A stretch of 64,000 nucleotides of DNA, from the NCBI RefSeq assembly GCF_004339525.1, contig NZ_SMGE01000001.1, positions 124,001 to 188,000 on the forward strand. The letters run 5' to 3'. Below the pieces are notes generated by a model that was not told where the DNA came from, did no database searches, and worked only from the letters and a program-made list of their open reading frames with translations. Shown here one piece after another: positions 1-8,538 of the stretch. Position numbers and translations under genes: made by a program. Position 1 is the stretch's first letter. Each line of letters starts with the position of its first letter. Source of the stretch: Flavobacterium sp. 90 (GTDB taxonomy: Bacteria; Bacteroidota; Bacteroidia; Flavobacteriales; Flavobacteriaceae).

Positions 1-447
1 AGCGGAATTCCTTTTGGATTAATGGGCGAAATGTTACAAAGTGGCGGAAATCCATGGAGAGGAATGGTTTACGGAATGACCAACAGATTACCTTGGAGCG
101 ATAATGCAGATCCAAGACAAATCTGGAAATTATGGGATAATTTTGGAATCAAAGGTTCTGAAATGATTGGATACTGGAGTGAAAATTGTCCTGTAAAAAC
201 AAACAACGATAAAATTCTGGCAACAGTTTACAAAAAGAACGGTTCAGCATTAATTTCGATTGCAAGCTGGGCAGATTCTGATGTAAAAGTAAAACTAACA
301 ATCGACTGGAAAAAACTAGGAATCAATCCTGCAAAAGCTACAATCACAGCTCCGGAAGTTACTAATTTTCAACCTGCACAGACTTTTACTGCAAAAGATG
401 AAATAACGGTTCCTAAAGGAAAAGGATGGTTACTTATTGTTAAGTAA
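1..447 (+). CDS. Glycoside-hydrolase-like secreted protein, C-terminal part (cut by window edge)
   Basis: The open frame runs in from base 1 without a start, so only the last 148 residues are present. They resemble the end of large Bacteroidota proteins annotated as DUF6067 or glycoside hydrolase domain proteins: an aromatic-rich stretch (GMVYGMTNRLPW, then WKLWDNFGIKGSEMIGYW) belongs to the end of a barrel domain, and the last 80 residues look like a beta-sandwich. The internal ATG at 22 is not a likely true start because the frame is open upstream and the upstream residues fit the same domain. It lies just ahead of the secreted enzyme block and probably belongs to it. Family assignment is from memory of the pattern and is moderate. 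Confidence 0.6.
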   Translation, partial: SGIPFGLMGEMLQSGGNPWRGMVYGMTNRLPWSDNADPRQIWKLWDNFGIKGSEMIGYWSENCPVKTNNDKILATVYKKNGSALISIASWADSDVKVKLTIDWKKLGINPAKATITAPEVTNFQPAQTFTAKDEITVPKGKGWLLIVK

Positions 448-466
448 TAATCTAAATCAATATTTT

Positions 467-621
467 GTGCCGTTAGGCACTAAAGGTTGGTAAAAAATAT
501 ATGTTTAGAGTATATCAGGCGTGCCGTAAGTACGCAACAAAACGATAACTATTGCGTACCTACGGCACGCTAAATCTATTCCGATTCATGTTTTTTACCA
601 ACCTTTAGTACCTAACGGCAC
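467..621 (-). repeat. Nested palindromic element, copy 1 (inverted relative to copies 2 and 3)
   Basis: About 155 bp between the first two genes. Outer arms begin and end with GTGCCGTTAGGCAC-like sequence followed by a TTGGTA motif. Inner arms of about 19 bp (GCGTGCCGTA..) are nearly perfect complements around a 13-base loop. The reverse complement of this copy aligns with the copies at 7746-7899 and 7968-8121, including the asymmetric GGAATAGATTTA segment, so its orientation is opposite to theirs. No coding potential. Confidence 0.85.
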
Positions 622-718
622 ATTTAAAAACAAACTATACCAATTAATACAGATTAAATCATTGAAATCTTTTGTAATCTGTGGCAAAACCAAAATAACC
701 ACAAAAAACCAGCTTCAT

Positions 719-3700
719 ATGAAACTTAAACCTTTCTTATCAATACTACTTTTTGGAAGCCTGTTTGTCAACGCACAAAATAAACCCACAATAAAAGAAT
801 ACAAAAAAGTATTCACAACTTATCCGTTTTCAGATCCCGATCCAATTCCTAAACCCGATACAAAAGTGTATCCGTATTTTCGTTTTGATGGTTTTACAGA
901 CAAGCCAATTCAGAAAGAATGGAAAGTTATTGAGCTTGAAAATGATTATATTAAATTAATGATTCTGCCTGAAATTGGCGGAAAAGTGTGGTCGGCGATA
1001 GAAAAATCAACCGGAAAAGATTTTGTTTACAACAATCACGTAATCAAATTTAGAGATATCGCCATGCGCGGTCCGTGGACAAGTGGCGGTGTCGAAGGAA
1101 ATTACGGAATCATCGGGCATACGCCAAATTGCGCTACTCCAGTTGATTATACAACGATAACAAGACCTGACGGAAGTGTAAGTTGCGTTATTGGAGTTTT
1201 GGATTTATTGACCCGAACTTCATGGAAATTAGACATCAATTTGCCAAAAGACAAAGCTTATTTTACAACAAATTCCTTTTGGTTTAACGCAACAGATGCT
1301 GAACAACCTTATTATACGTGGATGAATACCGGTATAAAAGCTTCAGAAAATTTGCAGTTTATTTATCCTGGACAAAGTTATATTGGTCATAACGGAGAAC
1401 ATAATTCGTGGCCAATTGACAAAGAAAATGGCAAAGATTTATCTTTCTATAAAAACAATAATTTTGGCGGTTACAAATCCTATCACGTTTTTGGAAAATA
1501 TGATGATTTCTTTGGAGGATATTACCATGACGAAGACTTCGGAATGGGACGATACGGAAATCACGATGATAAACCCGGCAAAAAAATATGGATTTGGGGA
1601 TTGTCGCAACAAGGAATGATTTGGGAAAAATTACTAACCGATACTGACGGTCAATATGTAGAAGTTCAAAGCGGAAGATTGTTCAATCAAGCCAGCGAAG
1701 GCAGTAATTTAACGCCTTTTAAACAACGTTCTTTCGCACCTTATCAAACAGATTTGTGGACAGAATACTGGTTTCCGGTAAAACAAACGAAAGGTTTTGT
1801 CAAAGCCAATAATTATGGAGCCGTTAATGTGAAAAACGAAAATGGCTGGTTGAAAATCTATTTTTCTCCACTTCAAAAATTAAACGAAAAATTAGAAGTT
1901 TTTAATAACGGAAAAAAAATCTATTCTAAAGATATTTCGGTAAATACATTACAAGTATTCAAAGATTCTATTCAGATTTCGGTTGACGAAAACAAATTAA
2001 AACTTACGCTTGGCGAAAATAAATTAGTTTGGAATTCAGCGCCCGAAGATGGTAATTTGGCTCGTCCGTTAGAAGTTCCTAAAGATTTTGACAACAATTC
2101 AGTTTATGGATTATATCTTCAGGGAAAAAATTATATTGCCTTTAAAGATTACGTAAAAGCCGAAGAAAATCTAAATGCATGTTTGAAAAAAGATCCAAAC
2201 TACGCTCCTGCCCTTTCTGATTTGGCTTCTTTGCAAATTAGAAAATTACAATACAAAGAAGCAGTAATTTCGGCAAGTAAAGCCTTGGCGATAGATACTT
2301 ATAATCCTGCAGCCAATTATTATTACGGACTTGCAAATCTGCATTTAGGAAATATAATCGATGCTAAAGACGGTTTTGATATTGCTGCTTCAAGCGCAGA
2401 CTTTCGTAGCGCTGCTTATACCGATTTGAGTAAAATTTACTTTAGTGAAAACGATCAATCAAAAGCAATTGAATATGCCGAAAAAAGTTTACTAAACAAT
2501 CAATACAATCTTGAAGGTTTACAAGTTCTTGCCGTACTTTATCGTCTGCAAAATAATTCCGCGAAAGCGAATGAAATTTTAAACAAAATAAATACCGTTG
2601 ATCCGTTAAATCATTTTGCAGATTTTGAACGATTCCTTTTGGATAATTCAGAAGCTTCAAAACAGCATTTCACTTCCCTTATCCGAAATGAAATGCCGGA
2701 ACAAACCTTTCTTGAATTAGGAATTTGGTATCAGCATCTGGGCCGCAAGGACGAGGCACTAAAAGTTTTTTCACTTGCGGTTCCAAGTGCTGAGATTCTA
2801 TATTGGAGAGCATTTTTAGAAGGAAAATCGGTTGATTTAAGTAAAATTCAACCGGGAATCAGCTTTCCTTTTAGAAGAGAAACAGCAATTATTCTCGAGA
2901 AATTGATTCCAACAAACGATCAATGGCAATTGAAATATCATCTGGCTTTAATTGAGTGGAATCGAGATAATCTTTCAAAAGCAAAAGAATTGTTTACACA
3001 ATGCGGTACAAAACCAAATGATCCGGCTTTTTATGGCGCAAAAGCATCTTTGTTCAAAGACGATTCTAATGTTGTAATTGCAAGCCTTCAACAAGCTTTG
3101 AAATTAGACAATCAAGGCTGGAGATATCATAAATTATTGGCAGAACATTACATCAGTCAAAAGCAATATGACAAAGCGCTTGCAATTGCAGAACCGTTTT
3201 ATAAAAAACATACAGACAATTATTTAATGGGAATATTGTATGGAAAAACATTGTTGCTCAATAAAAAATATGTTGCTGCAGATGCTTTCCTGACCAAATT
3301 AGAAATCCTTCCGTTTGAAGGTGCAACTGCGGGAAGACAATTGTATCATGAAGCTAAATTGATGCAGGCTGTCGCCGAAATGAAAAACAAGCAATACAAA
3401 AAAGCTTTACAATTTATTGCCGATGCAAAACTGTTTCCGGAAAATCTGGGCGTAGGAAAACCGTATGATATTGATATTGACGAAAGACTTGAAAATTGGT
3501 TAGATTATCAATGTTACACAAGTCTTGGCGATAGCGAAAAAGCAAAACAATCTTTACAGAAAATCACTGCTTTTAATCCGAAAATTGATAATACGGTTAT
3601 GAATTTCTTACCGGCAAATCAATTGGTTTCTGCTTGGGCAATCGAGAAAACTTCCTCTGCAAATGAAGCAGAAAAGTGGCTAAAAGATCAGGCAAATTTA

Positions 3701-3814
3701 TATCCGACAAATAAAATTATACAATGGACATTATTAGTTTACACTAAAAAACCATCAGATATTTTAACCGCTGACGAAAAAGACGGTGAAGTTAGAATCA
3801 TCGAAAAATTATAA
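719..3814 (+). CDS. Secreted DUF5107 domain protein with TPR repeats
   Basis: 1031 residues. I chose the ATG at 719 because it gives a clean signal peptide (MKLKPFLSILLFGSLFVNAQ); a longer frame from a TTG at 662 runs through intergenic repeat sequence. Residues of about 50-350 match DUF5107, a galactose-mutarotase-like beta fold found in Bacteroidota and often next to glycan-degrading genes. From about residue 460 to 690 there are tandem TPR helices (for example ALSDLASLQIRKLQYKEAV), with more helical TPR-like repeats to the end. The likely location is the periplasm or outer surface. It starts a run of same-strand secreted enzymes, with M60 and M1 peptidases downstream. Sugar-binding or epimerase-like activity is an inference; no catalytic residues can be assigned by eye. 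Confidence 0.85.
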   Translation: MKLKPFLSILLFGSLFVNAQNKPTIKEYKKVFTTYPFSDPDPIPKPDTKVYPYFRFDGFTDKPIQKEWKVIELENDYIKLMILPEIGGKVWSAIEKSTGKDFVYNNHVIKFRDIAMRGPWTSGGVEGNYGIIGHTPNCATPVDYTTITRPDGSVSCVIGVLDLLTRTSWKLDINLPKDKAYFTTNSFWFNATDAEQPYYTWMNTGIKASENLQFIYPGQSYIGHNGEHNSWPIDKENGKDLSFYKNNNFGGYKSYHVFGKYDDFFGGYYHDEDFGMGRYGNHDDKPGKKIWIWGLSQQGMIWEKLLTDTDGQYVEVQSGRLFNQASEGSNLTPFKQRSFAPYQTDLWTEYWFPVKQTKGFVKANNYGAVNVKNENGWLKIYFSPLQKLNEKLEVFNNGKKIYSKDISVNTLQVFKDSIQISVDENKLKLTLGENKLVWNSAPEDGNLARPLEVPKDFDNNSVYGLYLQGKNYIAFKDYVKAEENLNACLKKDPNYAPALSDLASLQIRKLQYKEAVISASKALAIDTYNPAANYYYGLANLHLGNIIDAKDGFDIAASSADFRSAAYTDLSKIYFSENDQSKAIEYAEKSLLNNQYNLEGLQVLAVLYRLQNNSAKANEILNKINTVDPLNHFADFERFLLDNSEASKQHFTSLIRNEMPEQTFLELGIWYQHLGRKDEALKVFSLAVPSAEILYWRAFLEGKSVDLSKIQPGISFPFRRETAIILEKLIPTNDQWQLKYHLALIEWNRDNLSKAKELFTQCGTKPNDPAFYGAKASLFKDDSNVVIASLQQALKLDNQGWRYHKLLAEHYISQKQYDKALAIAEPFYKKHTDNYLMGILYGKTLLLNKKYVAADAFLTKLEILPFEGATAGRQLYHEAKLMQAVAEMKNKQYKKALQFIADAKLFPENLGVGKPYDIDIDERLENWLDYQCYTSLGDSEKAKQSLQKITAFNPKIDNTVMNFLPANQLVSAWAIEKTSSANEAEKWLKDQANLYPTNKIIQWTLLVYTKKPSDILTADEKDGEVRIIEKL

Positions 3815-3878
3815 GAAGTAAATGAGTATATAATCAATTACAAACCAAATTAACTATAACTAATAAAAACCAACACGA

Positions 3879-5441
3879 ATGAAACACCTAGTTTTACTTT
3901 GCATTTTATTTTTCCTTTCTAAAGGTAATAGTTACGCTCAAAGCCCTATAGATTCCATTTCTATAAAAGAAGATTTAGCTTTTTTTAAAGATAATTTAGC
4001 CACGAAATTAAAAAAAGGCATAAAACAGCAAGAATTAGATCAAATTAAAAATAAAGAAATTCATGATGCAGCCGTAGAAATGCTTAAAGGCGAATATGAT
4101 TTCAACTATAGATTAGCGACTTACAAAGCTTATTTATCACCAACAGCCTTAGGGAAAAAATTATCCATTGGCGATGGTTACAGTAAATATGAAAACATTA
4201 CAGGTATTTACTTGCCTTTGGGAAAACACGTAATTCTTGTAGACAATATTGCTAAAAATAAAACTATAGAGTTAGTTATTCCTAATTGGAACAGACAACC
4301 ACCTGCAGGAATGGAACCTGATAAAGACCCTAATTGGGGAATTGAAAAAAAGACATATCCTTTAAAAAATGGTATCAACATTATAGATGTTAAAGACTTT
4401 GATGGTTTAGCTTATATTAATTATTATTCTGAAAATCCTGAAAAGGAAAATGCCATTAAAATTCATTTTATCGATGCCCAAATAAATGGATTTTTTGATT
4501 CAGGAAAACAAAAAAATGAAGATTGGAATAAACTTCTGGACAATAGTATTTATCCTATGATAGATGCCAGAGGAAAGTATATTCAAACCATTTATCCCAA
4601 AGCAGATTTAAAAAAATATGCTTACAACAAAGGCGTAGAATTACTAAATTGTTATGACACTTTGATCCATCGCCAACATCGACTTATGGGATTAATTAAG
4701 TACAATCTTGTCCCAAACAACAGGATATTGGCTCGTGTAAACTACAATTATTATATGTTTAGAGACGAAGATGGAATAGCTTACATGGGTGGTAAATCTG
4801 GTTATGCATTAGGAATGGTTCTTGATCCCGCAAAAGTAATAGCCGGCGATCCGGCATGGGGATTTAGCCACGAAACCGGTCATGTGCATCAACTAACACC
4901 TTATTTTAGTTGGGCAGGACTTTGTGAAGTAAGTAATAATGTTTTTACAATGTATGTTATCAAATCATTGGGAATTAAATCTCGTCTTTTAGAAGGTAAC
5001 TACTATGATTCTGCAAGAAAAAAAGTTATCGAAACCAAAGAAAGTTATTTAAAAGTGGGCGGAAGTTTTGAGCCGCTTGTACCTTTTTGGCAATTACAAT
5101 TATACTTCGAAAAAGAAGGCAAAAATCCTGATTTTTATCCAGACCTTTTTGAAGCCTTTAGAAAACAAGCCAACGCATTTGATAAACTAAAAGTAAAAGC
5201 AGATGAAAATCCGGCTGTTTATCAACTCAATTTTATAAAAACGGCATGTGAAGTCAGTAAAGTTGATTTAACCGATTTTTTTGATGCATATGGATTCTTT
5301 TATGTGGGTAATTTCGACGGAGATTGTTATGGAGCATATCACTATAATATGACCGAAAAAATGGTAATGGATTGTAAAAAAGAAATAAAATCGAAAAATT
5401 ATCCTAAACCCGTTTTAGATATTACTACTTTAACTGATTAA
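3879..5441 (+). CDS. M60 family metallopeptidase (enhancin/mucinase-like), secreted
   Basis: 520 residues with a signal peptide ending near SYAQS. The zinc site HETGH is at about residues 331-335, and a downstream glutamate in GLCEVSNN sits about 16 residues on, giving the M60 gluzincin pattern HExxH-x(8-28)-E. Upstream residues GGKSGYALGM and the tryptophan-rich segment around it also fit M60 enzymes. Family members in gut and aquatic bacteria cut O-glycosylated proteins such as mucins. The gene is 64 bp after the DUF5107 protein and 63 bp before the M1 peptidase start at 5505, so co-transcription is likely. With GH109 and GH35 downstream this suggests attack on an O-glycoprotein. No separate carbohydrate-binding module is visible. 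Confidence 0.9.
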   Translation: MKHLVLLCILFFLSKGNSYAQSPIDSISIKEDLAFFKDNLATKLKKGIKQQELDQIKNKEIHDAAVEMLKGEYDFNYRLATYKAYLSPTALGKKLSIGDGYSKYENITGIYLPLGKHVILVDNIAKNKTIELVIPNWNRQPPAGMEPDKDPNWGIEKKTYPLKNGINIIDVKDFDGLAYINYYSENPEKENAIKIHFIDAQINGFFDSGKQKNEDWNKLLDNSIYPMIDARGKYIQTIYPKADLKKYAYNKGVELLNCYDTLIHRQHRLMGLIKYNLVPNNRILARVNYNYYMFRDEDGIAYMGGKSGYALGMVLDPAKVIAGDPAWGFSHETGHVHQLTPYFSWAGLCEVSNNVFTMYVIKSLGIKSRLLEGNYYDSARKKVIETKESYLKVGGSFEPLVPFWQLQLYFEKEGKNPDFYPDLFEAFRKQANAFDKLKVKADENPAVYQLNFIKTACEVSKVDLTDFFDAYGFFYVGNFDGDCYGAYHYNMTEKMVMDCKKEIKSKNYPKPVLDITTLTD

Positions 5442-5504
5442 TTTTCGAATCAAAAATTGAAATTTTTAAAATATATTTATACCAACTATTATAAAAACAA
5501 AAAA

Positions 5505-7685
5505 ATGAATAACAAATTTCTAAAGTATACTATTTTAAGTTTAGTTGCTTTGACTTGTCAGAATATTGAGGCGCAAAATGCGGATCAAAATAAAGACGAA
5601 GCATCTACTTATCGAGTTACCGCACTAAAAGTTCACGATCTTGTTCATACAAAACTTGATGTATCTTTTGATTATGGAAAACGCTATTTAAACGGAAAAG
5701 CGTGGCTTACTCTAAAACCTCATTTTTATGAAACTGATGCTCTTACGCTTGACGCGAAAGGAATGGAGTTTAAAGAAATTGCTATAGTTCAGGGCGCTAA
5801 AAAAACGCCTTTGAAATATACGTATGACAACGAACAGGTTTTTATTACGCTTGACAGAAAGTATAAAAGCACTGAAAAATATACGGTTTACATCGATTAT
5901 ATCGCAAAACCAGATCAATTAAAAGTTAAAGGAAGTAATGCAATTACAGATGCAAAAGGCTTGTATTTTATAAATCCTGACGGAAAAGATGACAAACCAA
6001 TTCAGATTTGGACACAAGGGGAAACGGAAGCATCATCAGCTTGGTTTCCAACAATTGACAAACCAAATCAGAAAACAACTTCCGAAATTGCAATGACTGT
6101 TGAGTCAAAATACGTGACTTTATCAAATGGAAAGTTAACGGCACAAAAAGCCAACAAAAACGGCACTCGTACAGATACCTGGAAAATGGATTTGCCACAT
6201 TCTCCTTATTTGTTTATGATGGCCGTTGGAGATTTTAAAATTTACAAAGACACTTATAACGGCAAAGAAGTTAGTTATTATCTGGAGCCAAAATATGCAC
6301 CTTATGCCAAACAAATCTTCGGAAAAACTCCGGATATGATGAAGTTTTACGGCAAAACTTTAGGTGTAGAATATCCTTGGGTAAAATATGCTCAGGTTGT
6401 TGCCAGAGATTATGTTTCGGGCGCAATGGAAAATACATCGGCAACTTTGCACGGTGAATATGTACAAAAAACAGAAAGAGAATTACTAGACGATAATCAG
6501 GAAAGTACAATTGCTCACGAACTTTTTCACCAATGGTTTGGAGATTATGTAACAGCAGAATCGTGGTCAAATTTGACAGTAAACGAATCTTTTGCCACTT
6601 TTGGTGAAGTAATCTGGCACGGTCACGATGCCGGACAAGATGCAGAAGACAGATCTCGTTATGAGAAATTACAAAACTGTTTGCGTTCTTCAAAAGATGG
6701 TGTAAGTCCGCCTTTAGCACGTTTTTATTACAAAGACAAAGAAGATATGTTTGATAATATCAGCTATTCAAAAGGTTCGATTATATTGTATGCAGCGAAA
6801 AATCAAATGGGAGACGAAGCGTTTTACAAATCATTAAACCGTTATTTAACTACAAATGCTTACAAATCCGGAGAAACACACCAATTGCGTTTAGCAATGG
6901 AAGAAGTTACCGGAAAAGACTGGAGTCCATACTTTAACCAATGGTATTATCAAGGAGGAAATCCTATTTTGAATGTTGAATACGGATATGCAGACGGAAA
7001 AGCTACAATTGCAGTAAAACAAACACAAGCAAGTTCAACACAGACTTTTAGTTTACCGTTAAAAGTAGATTTTTATGTAAACGGAACTAAAATCAGAAAA
7101 GACATTTTGATTGACCAAAGAGAACAAAATTTTAGTTTTGATATTCCAACGCAACCAACTTTTGTAGATCTTGATCCTGATAAGATCTTAGTTGGTCAGG
7201 TAATTGAAAACAAAAAAGTATCGGATTATTTGTTCCAATACAAAAATGTTCCAACGTATTATAACCGAATTGAAGCGATAAAATTTGCATCAAAAGAGAA
7301 AAGTCATGATGGACAACTTATACTTTTGGCAGGTTTAGAAGATCAACAAGATAACTTGCGTGTAATGAGTGTAAGAGCAATTGATTTGACAGATGCTCAA
7401 ATTAAAGATGCAGCAATTAAGACATTACTCAACCTTGCAAAAAATGATAAAAATACTATTGTAAGAGCTGTTGCACTTGTAAAATTGGCAGGAACTGGCG
7501 ATGCTTCTTACAAAGGATTAATGGAGGAAAGTATTAAAAATCAATCTTATAATGTAATAGCAGGCGGAATTTCCGGTTTATCTAAATATGCTCCAGATGA
7601 AGCTGACAAAGCATTATCAACATTAGATGATGATACTAAACAACATGTAGCGCCTTTAGTTAAAAGATTAAACAGTCAAAAATAA
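5505..7685 (+). CDS. M1 family aminopeptidase, secreted
   Basis: 726 residues from the ATG at 5505, chosen because MNNKF begins a signal peptide ending at EAQN; the frame is open to a TTG at 5457 but that adds no sensible domain. The substrate motif GAMEN lies near residue 306, the zinc motif HELFHQW near 338, and the third ligand glutamate in NESFATF follows by about 19 residues, as in all M1 enzymes. A PDZ-less C-terminal half carries beta-sandwich then helical HEAT-like repeats (about 590-726). It would release N-terminal amino acids from peptides, possibly those produced by the adjacent M60 enzyme. Typical length for bacteroidal M1 peptidases. Confidence 0.93.
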   Translation: MNNKFLKYTILSLVALTCQNIEAQNADQNKDEASTYRVTALKVHDLVHTKLDVSFDYGKRYLNGKAWLTLKPHFYETDALTLDAKGMEFKEIAIVQGAKKTPLKYTYDNEQVFITLDRKYKSTEKYTVYIDYIAKPDQLKVKGSNAITDAKGLYFINPDGKDDKPIQIWTQGETEASSAWFPTIDKPNQKTTSEIAMTVESKYVTLSNGKLTAQKANKNGTRTDTWKMDLPHSPYLFMMAVGDFKIYKDTYNGKEVSYYLEPKYAPYAKQIFGKTPDMMKFYGKTLGVEYPWVKYAQVVARDYVSGAMENTSATLHGEYVQKTERELLDDNQESTIAHELFHQWFGDYVTAESWSNLTVNESFATFGEVIWHGHDAGQDAEDRSRYEKLQNCLRSSKDGVSPPLARFYYKDKEDMFDNISYSKGSIILYAAKNQMGDEAFYKSLNRYLTTNAYKSGETHQLRLAMEEVTGKDWSPYFNQWYYQGGNPILNVEYGYADGKATIAVKQTQASSTQTFSLPLKVDFYVNGTKIRKDILIDQREQNFSFDIPTQPTFVDLDPDKILVGQVIENKKVSDYLFQYKNVPTYYNRIEAIKFASKEKSHDGQLILLAGLEDQQDNLRVMSVRAIDLTDAQIKDAAIKTLLNLAKNDKNTIVRAVALVKLAGTGDASYKGLMEESIKNQSYNVIAGGISGLSKYAPDEADKALSTLDDDTKQHVAPLVKRLNSQK

Positions 7686-7745
7686 CAAGGTCATAAATAG
7701 TTGAAAAACATGATTTTATAATTAGTGTGAATCAAGAATCGAAAA

Positions 7746-7899
7746 GTGCCGTTAGGCACTAAATATTGGTAGAAAAAATTATTTGGAATAGATTTAGCGT
7801 GCCGTAGGTACGCAATAGTTATGATTTTGTTGCGTACCTACGGCACGCCAACGTATTTCGAATATACAATGACTACCAATATTTTGTACCTAACGGCAC
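7746..7899 (+). repeat. Nested palindromic element, copy 2
   Basis: 154 bp. Outer arms of about 27 bp match at roughly 24 positions and the 19-bp inner arms are perfectly complementary (GCGTGCCGTAGGTACGCAA with its reverse complement). The outer arm start GTGCCGTTAGGCAC can itself fold. It lies in the 853-bp gap between the M1 peptidase and the DUF3472 protein. Confidence 0.9.
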
Positions 7900-7920
7900 A
7901 AATTATAAACTTTGAATATT

Positions 7921-7954
7921 AAACCCGACAGATTCTAAAAACCTGTCGGGTTTT
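7921..7954 (+). terminator. Terminator-like hairpin (first copy)
   Basis: AAACCCGACAG pairs with CTGTCGGGTTTT around a ten-base loop, with a short T run. It is followed by the second palindromic element, and the same hairpin recurs at 8144-8176. It could end transcripts from the M1 gene. Confidence 0.6.
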
Positions 7955-7967
7955 CTAGATCTGAAAT

Positions 7968-8121
7968 GTGCCTTTAGGCACTAAATATTGGTAGAAAAAA
8001 TGATTTGGAATAGATTTAGCGTGCCGTAGGTACGCAATAGTTATGATTTTGTTACGTACCTACGGCACGCCAACATATTTCGAATATACAATGACTACCA
8101 ATATTTTGTACCTAACGGCAC
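7968..8121 (+). repeat. Nested palindromic element, copy 3 (tandem with copy 2)
   Basis: Same length and orientation as copy 2, offset by exactly 222 bp, with only a handful of base differences (for example GTGCCTTTAGGCAC at the start). The spacer and hairpin after it are repeated too, so the unit of duplication is the element plus terminator. Confidence 0.9.
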
Positions 8122-8143
8122 AAATTATAAACTTTGAATATTT

Positions 8144-8176
8144 AAACCCGACAGATTCTAAAAACCTGTCGGGTTT
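8144..8176 (+). terminator. Terminator-like hairpin (second copy)
   Basis: Duplicate of the hairpin at 7921-7954: AAACCCGACAG with CTGTCGGGTTT. The T run is weaker (TTTG). Confidence 0.5.
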
Positions 8177-8243
8177 GCTATTTTATATCGTTTCGTATTT
8201 ATCTAAAAACAACCATTTTTAGTTTAAATTATGCCAGCCCTTT

Positions 8244-8290
8244 AAAAATGTGCTCGAGAACATAAATTTAGTGTGTTCGAGCACATTTTT
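8244..8290 (+). terminator. Strong intrinsic terminator
   Basis: AAAAATGTGCTCGA pairs with TCGAGCACATTTTT with a small bulge, followed by six T then more T-rich sequence. It isolates the downstream DUF3472-GH109-GH35 genes from the peptidase transcript. Confidence 0.75.
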
Positions 8291-8301
8291 TATGTTTTTC
8301 C

Positions 8302-8332
8302 TTGGTTAATCAAAAAATATTCAATAGTTTCG
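8302..8332 (+). promoter_or_regulatory. Candidate Bacteroidota promoter for the DUF3472/GH109/GH35 genes
   Basis: TTGG at 8302-8305 and TAGTTTCG at 8325-8332 are separated by 19 bases, close to the Bacteroidota sigma pattern TTG / TAnnTTTG. It follows a strong terminator and would give a leader of about 200 nt before the ATG at 8539. Confidence 0.45.
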
Positions 8333-8470
8333 TTAAACAATAAAAAGTCATCAGACATTTATTTGTCATAATTTTATTTTCAAACAATTGACTATCAATT
8401 TAATAAATAAAATTAAAAGTTTTTTAAGTCAATATAATTTCAGTAAAAACCATAATTATTTAGGTTTTTG

Positions 8471-8519
8471 TTTTTTGAAACCTCTCTAATCTGGTTCATT
8501 AGAGAGGTATTTCAAAAAA
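8471..8519 (+). promoter_or_regulatory. Palindrome in the leader of the DUF3472 gene
   Basis: TTTTTTGAAACCTCTCTAAT pairs with ATTAGAGAGG-TA-TTTCAAAAAA around a seven to eight base loop. It ends 20 bases before the start codon and is followed by A rather than T, so it is not a simple terminator on this strand. It could mask the translation start in RNA or act as a DNA operator. Confidence 0.5.
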
Positions 8520-8538
8520 GGAACTAAACATCATTCAA

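Noticed and set aside
662..718. Longer start (TTG at 662) for the DUF5107/TPR protein
   Set aside because: The extra residues come from intergenic repeat sequence, and the ATG at 719 begins a clear signal peptide.
6271..6720. 149-residue open frame opposite the M1 peptidase
   Set aside because: Antisense to a well-supported gene, rich in Leu/His/Phe as expected for a shadow frame, with no recognisable domain.
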